Positions 35,301 to 47,300 of a stretch of DNA of 64,000 nucleotides are shown piece after piece; position 1 is the first letter of the stretch; every line of letters begins with the position of its first letter. The notes under the pieces are model-generated. The model was not told where the DNA came from. It searched no databases and worked only from the letters and a program-made list of their open reading frames with translations. The DNA lies in assembly GCA_944989445.1 (NCBI GenBank), contig CALYLW010000494.1:394004-458003 (forward strand), read 5' to 3'. The translations under genes were made by a program, and so were the position numbers. The stretch is from Ampullaceana balthica (lineage: Eukaryota; Mollusca; Gastropoda; Lymnaeidae).

Positions 35301-38300
35301 TTGTACATCTTGTATTTTGTATCAATAAATGTTTCCTTATTTGTAAGTTGAGCCCGACATCATATGCCCCATCCACTTGAGCCAAACATATTTTAACAGT
35401 ATTTAAAAGCAGTCTCATTTTTGCCTTTTACACTAAATTTCAAATAGTATTTTCTAAGTTACAGGTAAAAATGTTTATGGTTTGTTAAGCACTTAATACC
35501 TGGACTAAGATTTAAAGAGAATACTGTCTTTTTAGTGCTGATAAATACGACTAATAACTAGCACCATACACAATTTGATTTTCCACTCATGTACAGCATT
35601 AATTAAGTGCCCCACCCCCACATCATGTTTTGACCCCTGAATTCAGTAAATATGACACACAACTTAAAGTAATGAATAAAAGAGAAGCATATCCATGACA
35701 TAATAATGACACAGTGGTCACATCAAGCCAGGCCAGTATTTACCATGGAGAAGTTGCGCACTGAGTCAAACTTGAAAAGTATGGATATGGGTTTGCTGTT
35801 CAGGGCATCATTCTTCCATCCAACCCACTCGTACCCTTTGATCCCTGTTTTCTTGGGGTCAAGCCTAAAGTTGGTCTCACCAAGAACTCCGTCGGTCAGT
35901 TGTCCAAGGCCGTTGCGCAAGTATTTGTCCTACACAAATGTTTATTTAATGTCATTATTTGGTGAGTAAAGAGTAAACAAAAACTAAATAACTGAAAAGA
36001 AACTAAAAAGCAAGCACTAACAAAGTGGTCTGCATATGGCCTAAATTTTAATTCCCTTGATTTTAAGATATTTAACAAAATTGTTCATTGTTGGCAGTAA
36101 CAACTACAGGTAACAACTACAGGTAACAACTACAGGTAACAACTACAGGTAACAACTACAGGTAACAACTACAGGTAACAACTACAGGTAACAACTACAG
36201 GTAACAACTACAGGTAACAACTACAGGTAACAACTACAGGTAACAACTACAGGTAACAACTACAGGTAACAACTACAGGTAACAACTACAGGTAACAACT
36301 ACAGGTAACTAATGGGTAGAATTAAGAGAAAAAACATAATAGTAATAGTGCTTATACTTTATTTATGACACACACAAAAGAATTCATTGTGCCAAATAGA
36401 AACTTGGACTTACCTCAACAGTACCATCATAAGTAAAGCTGGACTTACCTCAACAGTACCATCATAAGTAAAGCTGGACTTACCTCAACAGTACCATCAT
36501 AAGTAAAGCTGGACTTACCTCAACAGTACCATCATAAGTAAAGCTGGACTTACCTCAACAGTACCATCATAAGTAAAGCTGGACTTACCTCAACAGTACC
36601 ATCATAAGTAAAGCTGGACTTACCTCAAAAGTACCATCATAAGTAAAGCTGGACTTATCTCAACAGTACCATCATAAGAAGACTTACCTCAACAGTACCA
36701 TCATAAGAAGACTTACCTCAACAGTACCATCATAAGAAGACTTACCTCAACAGTACCATCATAAGAAGACTTACCTCAACAGTACCATCATAAGAAGACT
36801 TACCTCAACAGTACCATCATAAGAAGACTTACCTCAACAGTACCATCATAAGAAGACTTACCTCAACAGTACCATCATAAGAAGACTTACCTCAACAGTA
36901 CCATCATAAGAAGACTTACCTCAACAGTACCATCATAAGAAGACTTACCTCAACAGTACCATCATAAGAAGACTTACCTCAACAGTACCATCATAAGAAG
37001 ACTTACCTCAACAGTACCATCATAAGAAGACTTACCTCAACAGTACCATCATAAGAAGACTTACCTCAACAGTACCATCATAAGAAGACTTACCTCAACA
37101 GTACCATCATAAGAAGACTTACCTCAACAGTACCATCATAAGAAGACTTACCTCAACAGTACCATCATAAGAAGACTTACCTCAACAGTACCATCATAAG
37201 AAGACTTACCTCAACAGTACCATCATAAGAAGACTTACCTCAACAGTACCATCATAAGTAAAGTCAAAAAAGTCCACATCAACCCCACGTTTGTCTCCTT
37301 GTGGCATGGAGTAGGAGACCAGGGAATCTGAGAATAGAAAAAGTGAATGTCACAAATGAATGAAGTCATTATCACAGAAAAAAAACATCACATTGGGCGC
37401 GGTGGTCTCGCGGTAGCACGCTGGACTGTCGAACTGAGGCTAGGGAGAGTCACGGGTTCTAGCCTCGATACTGGCCAGGCCCTCCGGGCATTGTGCTAGC
37501 CATACAATCCCCTGCTCGTTAGTGGTGGCTCAATGAAACTTGTGAACGCTACTTCACAGGCCCCATAGACCGTCAAGGTCTGAAAAGGGGGTTATTTATT
37601 TATTTTTATTGTTTTCTTTCAACATATTCACAGTAGTTCATATATACATTGCTCATAGTGTTCACTTTTTTTTATTTGCAAAAATTCTATCCAGTCCATC
37701 TTTTTTCCTCAGTACAAAAATACACATGAGGTCATAGTCACAAGTTTCATTTAAATTAAACTGTTTAACATAGCTGATATTGTGTTTCCTGAATTTCAAC
37801 AACAGGAATTAGTCATTATGCCTCAATACATATAATTTATGGCCTGGGTCCATTTTAAAATTAATTAAATGGACCAGTGTATAAAACCACAAAATAGGAA
37901 CAAATTGAACTTTAAAATATATTTTTATTTTCTTTTAAAAGATTTAATCTCTAAAGAGTTCACAACAAAAAAGTGAGTATACATTTTTATGAACACATTT
38001 AAAGAAATTATGAAAAGTTATAAATCCTTCATGCTGTCAGTATTTTTTTTTAGGAATTTCTCGCAGTTTTTTATCCAAAAAGGTCGCTGCTCATCCATAA
38101 AGCATCTATGAATTAAAAAAAAATTATTTTTTTTTAAAGAAAACTGTCATATTTAGATCTAACATTTCTATTTTTGACCTTAACCAGCCATTAAGATTGA
38201 ATTTATCTCAGGAACAATAACTCTTTACACTTTCAGGAGTTGCTACATTCCCTGAAATATTAATATCATGGATCTCATCAATCTTTGTAGAAATGTGATA

Positions 38301-41300
38301 TCAGCATTCTCTTAGCTTCATAAGCTTGTTTTATGTCAGTTGTTGACACATAAATATAAATATATCAAGGTGTTCCACAACACACCTCTCTTTGAAAAAC
38401 TTTATCAACAAATAAATTATGGAACCCAGCCTTGTTCCCCGTTTGATATAAAGAACTGCTACGTATAAAGACCATGTTAAATTTAAATACTAGAACTTAA
38501 CTTCTTAACTTTCTTTTTCCTCTTTTAATTTTCATCTGTTTTCTCTCCAGGTTGTTATATCAGTTATACAAGTTAGTACACAACATACAAGTTAGTACAA
38601 CAATATACAAGCTAGTAGTACAAAACATACAAGTTAGTACAAAACATACAAGTTAGTGCACAACATACAAGGTGGTACGCAACATACAAGTTAGTACAAA
38701 AATATACAAGTTAGTACAAAAATACAAGTTAGTACAAAATATACAAGTTAGTACACAAATAAACAAGTTAGTACAAAACATACAAGTTAGTACACAAAAT
38801 ACAAGTTAGTACAACAACATACAAGTTAGTACACAACATACAAGTTAGTACAACAACATACAAGTTAGTACAACAACATACAAGTTAGTACACAACATAC
38901 AAGTTAGTACAACAACATACAAGTTACTACACAACATACAAATTAGTACACAAAATACAAGTTAGTACAACAACATACAAGTTAGTACACAACATACAAG
39001 CTAGTACACAACATACAAGCTAGTACACAACATACAAGTTAGTACACAACATACAAGTTAGTACACAACATACAAGCTAGTACACAACATACAAGCTAGT
39101 ACACAACATACAAGCTAGTACACAACATACAAGCTAGTACACAACATACAAGCTAGTACACAACATACAAGCTAGTACACAACATACAAGCTAGTACACA
39201 ACATACAAGTTAGTACACAACATACAAGTTAGCACACAACATACAAAACGTCATTAAATTCTGGCAACCACTGATGATTAGACTCACCGTTCCAGTTACA
39301 GCCGTACATCTCCACCCTCATGCAAACAGTTCTAGGGCTCTCGCTGTATGGTATAAATCTGATTCTCTTGGCGATGATGGGCGGGTCAACATCTCTGACG
39401 TCTGCCAGGTAAACATTGATGTTGCCTTTAAATTTCTGAGGGGAAAGCACAAGAGAAAGGTGTCAGATCATTTGTCCTGAGAGGTACATTAATTTCTAGG
39501 TTTTAGATCCCTTGTTATATCTAACACATCATAACGTGTCCTGAGAGGTGCATTAACTTGTAGGTTTTAGATCTCTTGTTATATCTAACACATCATAACT
39601 TGTCCTGAGAGGTACATTAACTTGTAGGTTTTAGATCTCTTGGTATATCTAACACATCAATAACATAATCCAAGGCAATGGGTTAGTTCTAAAAAAATTA
39701 AACTCTTCAGTATGTTCTTGTCAATTATTTACAAATTATTAGAAATATTTTCTTAAATTTTAATCGAATTTTAATCGATTGAAAGTAATTTAATCGATTA
39801 AAATTTAAACAATTAATCATTCATTTCCGCAGCCCTAATTAATACAACAAAAAAACTATAGCTATGAGGTTATTAAATAGATCAAATTATCCGCCCAGTA
39901 CTTATCCAGCATTCTTTTCCACCCAACACTACCTGAGTAGTTGATAAATGAACTTATACTTTAAAATGGTTACAGACAGTAGCCCATATAAAAATGAATG
40001 CCTTCACCCTTCCATGTCATCAATCCTATCTCACATGGGAGATAACAAATTAAACTGAACTGAACGCCTCCATTATTCTTAGTTATTTCCCTTTACGTGC
40101 CGCACCAAGACAACAACTTATAAAACTGATTACTGCCCTGGGGGGGAGGGGGGTATTTCATAATAATACATCATAATACTTTAAAAGTAACTTTAAAAGT
40201 CGATTCTAAAAAGGGGTGAGAGGAACAACCCCTCCCCACACACACACACACACACACACACAAATGAGGTTTTCCCATATAACAATACTGCTATAGCAAC
40301 CGAAAGCCATTCGAAATTGTTACGTACAATCGATGTTCCCAAGGGTGTCTGACCCAGACCCACACCCTGTTTACAACCTCGATAACAGAAAACACAAAAC
40401 CTAACTCACCAACAACAACTGCAATGCCAGTCTCACCAACAACAACAGCAATGTCAGTCTCACCACCAACAACAGCAATGCCAGTCTCACCAACAACAAC
40501 AGCAATGCCAGTCTCACCAACAACAACAGCAATGCAAGTCTCACCAACAACAACAGCAATGCCAGTCTCACCAACAACAACAGCAATGCCAGTCCCACCA
40601 ACAACAACAGCAATGCCAGTCTCACCAACAACAACAGCAATGCCAGTCTCACCAACAACAACAGCAATGCCAGTCTCACCAAGAACAACAGCAATGCCAG
40701 TCTCACCAACAACAACAGCAATGCCAGTCTCACTATCTACAACTCAAATACCACCTGAACAACGGCAACCCCAATACCAACTCCCCTAACAACTAAAATA
40801 TACAATTCTCTAGGACGACAACTCCATCCACCTACAAGAGTCCAGACGGACTTACCTCCTCTGAAGTCCTGTCTCTGAACCTGAGCCACGGTCCCTCGTC
40901 TTCCCTCTGGTACTCCAGCACGTACTGTGTCACAAACTCTTTGCCCTGAGAATTCAATAGAGACCATTGGTTTATTGTTGGGGGAGAAATTCACGCAACT
41001 GATTTTGGTGTTTATTTTAGTAATTTGTTGTTGTTCCTATGAATACTTTTTAACATCTCGATGTGTATTCTGAAAAAGTCACGTGACCTCTTGCTATATT
41101 AAATCTAAATGACTTTTGCTGCCAACACAGCGACTTGTTCTCTTAACATTTCCTTATGACACAGTGACATTTCTTGATGACATTATCGTACACTCTGTCT
41201 GCACACGCACTCCGTCTGCACACGCACTCCGTCTGCACACGCACTCCGTCTGCACACGCACTCCGTCTGCACACGCACTCCGTCTGCACACCCACTCCGT

Positions 41301-44300
41301 CTGCACACCCACTCCGTCTGCACACGCACTCCGTCTGCACACGCACTCCGTCTGCACACGCACTCCGTCTGCACACGCACTCCGTCTGCACACGCACTCC
41401 GTCTGCACACGCACTCCGTCTGCACACGCACTCCGTCTGCACACGCACTCCGTCTGCACACGCACTCCGTCTGCACACGCACTCCGTCTGCACACGCACT
41501 CCGTCTGCACACGCACTCCGTCTGCACACGCACTCCGTCTGCACACGCACTCCGTCTGCACACGCACTCCGTCTGCACACGCACTCCGTCTGCACACGCA
41601 CTCCGTCTGCACACGCACTCCGTCTGCACACGCACTCCGTCTGCACACGCACTCCGTCTGCACACGCACTCCGTCTGCACACGCACTCCGTCTGCACACG
41701 CACTCCGTCTGCACACGCACTCCGTCTGCACACGCACTCCGTCTGCACACGCACTCCGTCTGCACACGCACTCCGTCTGCACACGCACTCCGTCTGCACA
41801 CGCACTCCGTCTGCACACGCACTCCGTCTGCACACGCACTCCGTCTGCACACGCACTCCGTCTGCACACGCACTCCGTCTGCACACGCACTCCGTCTGCA
41901 CACGCACTCCGTCTGCACACGCACTCCGTCTGCACACACACTCCGTCTGCACACACACTCCGTCTGCACACACACTCCGTCTGCACACACACTCCGTCTG
42001 CACACACACTCCGTCTGCACACACACTCCGTCTGCACACACACTCCGTCTGCACACACACTCCGTCTGCACACACACTCCGTCTGCACACACACTCCGTC
42101 TGCACACACACTCCGTCTGCACACACACTCCGTCTGCACACACACTCCGTCTGCACACACACTCCGTCTGCACACACACTCCGTCTGCACACACACTCCG
42201 TCTGCACACACACTCCGTCTGCATACACACTCCGTCTGCATACACACTCCGTCTACATACACACTCCGTCTACATACACACTCCGTCTACATACACACTC
42301 TGTCTACATACACACTCTGTCTACATACACACTCTGTCTACATACACACTCTGTCTACATACACACTCTGTCTACATACACACTCTGTCTACATACACAC
42401 TCTGTCTACATACACACTCTGTCTACATACACACTCTGTCTACATACACACTCTGTCTACATACACACTCTGTCTACATACACACTCTGTCCACATACAC
42501 ACTCTGTCCACATACACACTCTGTCTACATACACACTCTGTCTACATACACACTCTGTCTACATACACACTCTGTCTACATACACACTCTGTCTACATAT
42601 ACACTCTGTCTACATACATACTCTGTCTACATACACACTCTGTCCACATATACACTCTGTCCACATATACACTCTGTCCACATACACACTCTGTCTACAT
42701 ATACACTCTGTCTACATATACACTCTGTCTACATACACACTATGTCTACATATACACTCTGTCTACATACACACTCTGTCTACATATACACTCTGTCTAC
42801 ATACACACTCTGTCTACATATACACTCTGTCTACATATACACTCTGTCTACATACACACTCTGTCTACATACACACTCTGTCTACATATACACTCTGTCC
42901 ACATACACACTCTGTCCACATACACACTCTGTCTACATATACACTCTGTCTACATACACACTCTGTCTACATATACACTCTGTCTACATACACACTCTGT
43001 CTACATATACACTCTGTCTACATACACACTCTGTCTACATATACACTCTGTCTACATATACACTCTGTCTACATACACACTCTGTCTACATACACACTCT
43101 GTCCACATACACACTCTGTCTACATATACACTCTGTCTACATACACACTCTGTCTACATATACACTCTGTCTACATACACACTCTGTCTACATATACACT
43201 CTGTCTACATATACACTCTGTCTACATACACACTCTGTCTACATATACACTCTGTCTACATATACACTCTGTCTACATATACACTCTGTCTACATATACA
43301 CTCTGTCTACATATACACTCTGTCCACATACACACTCTGTCCACATACACACTCTGTCTACATACACACTCTGTCTACATATACACTCTGTCTACATACA
43401 CACTCTGTCTACATATACACTCTGTCTACATATACACTCTGTCTACATACACACTCTGTCTACATATACACTCTGTCTACATATACACTCTGTCTACATA
43501 TACACTCTGTCTACATATACACTCTGTCTACATATACACTCTGTCTACATACACACTCTGTCTACATACACACTCTATCTACATACACACTCTGTCTACA
43601 TACACACTCTGTCTACATATACACTCTGTCTACATACACACTCTGTCTACATACACACTCTGTCTACATACACACTCTGTCTACATATACACTCTGTCTA
43701 CATACACACTCTGTCTACATACACACTCTGTCTACATACACACTCTGTCTACATACACACTCTGTCTACATACACACTCTGTCTACATACACACTCTGTC
43801 TACATACACACTCTGTCTACATACACACTCTGTCTACATACACACTCTGTCTACATACACACTCTGTCTACATATACACTCTGTCTACATACACACTCTG
43901 TCTACATACACACTCTGTCTACATATACACTCTGTCTACATACACACTCTGTCTACATACACACTCTGTCTACATATACACTCTGTCTACATACACACTC
44001 TGTCTACATACACACTCTGTCTACATACACACTCTGTCTACATACACACTCTGTCTACATACACACTCTGTCTACATATACACTCTGTCTACATACACAC
44101 TCTGTCTACATACACACTCTGTCTACATACACACTCTGTCTACATACACACTCTGTCTACATACACACTCTGTCTACATACACACTCTGTCTACATACAC
44201 ACTCTGTCTACATATACACTCTGTCTACATATACACTCTGTCTACATACACACTCTGTCTACATACACACTCTGTCTACATACACACTCTGTCTACATAT

Positions 44301-47300
44301 ACACTCTGTCTACATACACACTCTGTCTACATACACACTCTGTCTACATATACACTCTGTCTACATACACACTCTGTCTACATACACACTCTGTCTACAT
44401 ATACACTCTGTCTACATACACACTCTGTCTACATACACACTCTGTCTACATACACACTCTGTCTACATACACACTCTGTCTACATATACACTCTGTCTAC
44501 ATATACACTCTGTCTACATATACACTCTGTCTACATACACACTCTGTCTACATATACACTCTGTCTACATATACACTCTGTCTACATACACACTCTGTCT
44601 ACATACACACTCTGTCTACATATACACTCTGTCTACATACACACTCTGTCTACATACACACTCTGTCTACATACACACTCTGTCTACATACACACTCTGT
44701 CTACATATACACTCTGTCTACATACACACTCTGTCCACATACACACTCTGTCTACATATACACTCTGTCTACATATACACTCTGTCTACATATACACTCT
44801 GTCTACATACACACTCTGTCCACATACACACTCTGTCTACATATACACTCTGTCTACATATATACTCTGTCTACATACACACTCTGTCTACATATACACT
44901 CTGTCTACATACACACTCTGTCCACATACACACTCTGTCTACATACACACTCTGTCTACATATACACTCTGTCTACATATACACTCTGTCTACATACACA
45001 CTCTGTCCACATACACACTCTGTCCACATACACACTCTGTCTACATATACACTCTGTCTACATACACACTCTGTCTACATACATACTCTGTCTACATATA
45101 CACTCTGTCTACATATACACTCTGTCTACATACACACTCTGTCCACATACACACTCTGTCCACATACACACTCTGTCTACATATACACTCTGTCTACATA
45201 CACACTCTGTCTACATACACACTCTGTCTACATACACACTCTGTCTACATACATACTCTGTCTACATATACACTCTGTCTACATACACACTCTGTCTACA
45301 TACATACTCTGTCTACATACACACTCTGTCTACATACACACTCTGTCTACATACACACTCTGTCTACATACATACTCTGTCTACATACACACTCTGTCTA
45401 CATACATACTCTGTCTACATACACACTCTGTCTACATACACACTTTGTCTACATACACACTCTGTCTACATACATACTCTGTCTACATATACACTCTGTC
45501 TACATACACACTCTGTCTACATACATACTCTGTCTACATACACACTCTGTCTACATACATACTCTGTCTACATATACACTCTGTCTACATACACACTCTG
45601 TCTACATACACACTCTGTCTACATACATACTCTGTCTACATACACACTCTGTCTACATACATACTCTGTCTACATACACACTCTGTCTACATACATACTC
45701 TGTCTACATATACACTCTGTCTACATACACACTCTGTCTACATACACACTCTGTCTACATACATACTCTGTCTACATACACACTCTGTCTACATACACAC
45801 TCTGTCTACATACACACTCTGTCTACATACATACTCTGTCTACATACACACTCTGTCTACATACATACTCTGTCTACATACATACTCTGTCTACATACAC
45901 ACTCTGTCTACATACACACTCTGTCTACATACATACTCTGTCTACATACACACTCTGTCTACATACATACTCTGTCTACATACACACTCTGTCTACATAC
46001 ACACTCTGTCTACATACACACTCTGTCTACATACATACTCTGTCTACATACACACTCTGTCTACATACATACTCTGAATTCATGTAAGAAACAGACGAGT
46101 CACATAAATCCCACATGAATAATTCAGGTTGTAAATCCAAATCTACACACATATTTAAATTTGGATGATCCCATAGGAATATTTTAATGGCTTTCAAATT
46201 TTTTGAAAATCTCAAAGGGAACCCAAAAAAACAAAAAACAAAACAAACAAAGCAGAAAAAAAATCGATTTATAAACAATAAGTATGTATTTGTTGAATGT
46301 TAAGCAACCTGAGCGGTTATTTAGTTAAGTACAAACATTAAACGCTGAACTGAGAAATGTCAGGGGTTCTCTAACTGTTCTCCAGCTCACCCCTCAGTTC
46401 ATCGTCCTCACGGCGACTTCCTCGCTTTATGAGTCACGCATCAGTGATTCCCTCACTTACAACCACAAACACCGCTTGATCCGCCAAACCTTCCGCGCTA
46501 TCAACTAAATGAAGCGTTGCGAATAAAACATAGCTCATCGCTGCACGGGAAAAGGGAGAGAAGAGCGTGAACGCGCGAGAGTTCTGCTTTGATGATTGTA
46601 ATCGATTCTGTCTTTGGATTGTAGTCAACCGTGAAGATATAGTTGGAGTTATTTTTGGACACACCAACCATTACCTTCCCGCCCCTTCTTTTTAATACTT
46701 ACATAGCGTTTAAAGGTAAGTGAACATCTATGTCAGTAAACACCTCTATCATCTATTAAAGTAGACACTAATGTAAGTGAATACCTCTGTAAGTGAAGAG
46801 CTATATTATGAAACAACTTTGTAAGTAAAAACCTAAATAAGTAAAAACCTAAATAAGTAAAAACCTAAATAAGTAAAAACCTAAATAAGTAAACACCTAA
46901 ATAAGTAAACACCTAAATAAGTAAAAACCTAAATAAGTAAAAACCTAAATAAGTAAAAACCTAAATAAGTAAAAACCTAAATAAGTAAAAACCTAAATAA
47001 GTAAAAACCTAAATAAGTAAAAACCTAAATAAGTAAAAACCTAAATAAGTAAAAACCTAAATAAGTAAAAACCTAAATAAGTAAACACCTAAATAAGTAA
47101 ACACCTAAATAAGTAAACACCTAAATAAGTAAACACCTAAATAAGTAAACACCTAAATAAGTAAACACCTAAATAAGTAAACACCTAAATAAGTAAACAC
47201 CTAAATAAGTAAACACCAATGTTTCAAACTCTTGCACACGAATGAACCCTCCCCCCTGGTCAGGCCACTAGTGCGGACTATGACGAGGGTCAGGCCACTA

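Larger units (their letters stand above)
37328..39287 (-). other. DDR intron C-D (2.0 kb)
   Basis: It contains a tRNA-derived SINE (37394-37608) and a 19-nt minisatellite (38563-39244). 37610-38560 is AT-rich with nothing else recognised. Confidence 0.75.
39436..40855 (-). other. DDR intron B-C (1.4 kb)
   Basis: It holds a 64-nt repeat (39470-39660, three copies of AGGTACATTAACTTGTAGGT..), a hAT end remnant (39755-39838), a (CA)n tract at 40240-40262 and a 27-nt array (40409-40735). Confidence 0.8.

Noticed and set aside
36408..37238. CRISPR-like array of short repeats
   Set aside because: No unique spacers; units are contiguous copies of an exon end plus donor in a eukaryotic gene.
40401..40789. 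Mucin-like Thr/Pro frame (MPVSPTTTA repeats) on + and Leu-rich frame on -
   Set aside because: Translation of a 27-nt minisatellite inside DDR intron B-C; both strands open for the same trivial reason.
41116..46087. Two open frames of more than 1600 codons (Ser-Val-Cys-Thr / His-Thr repeats)
   Set aside because: They are produced by a stop-free 17-nt unit read in rotating frames; the region is an intronic minisatellite with equally long frames in more than one register and on the other strand.
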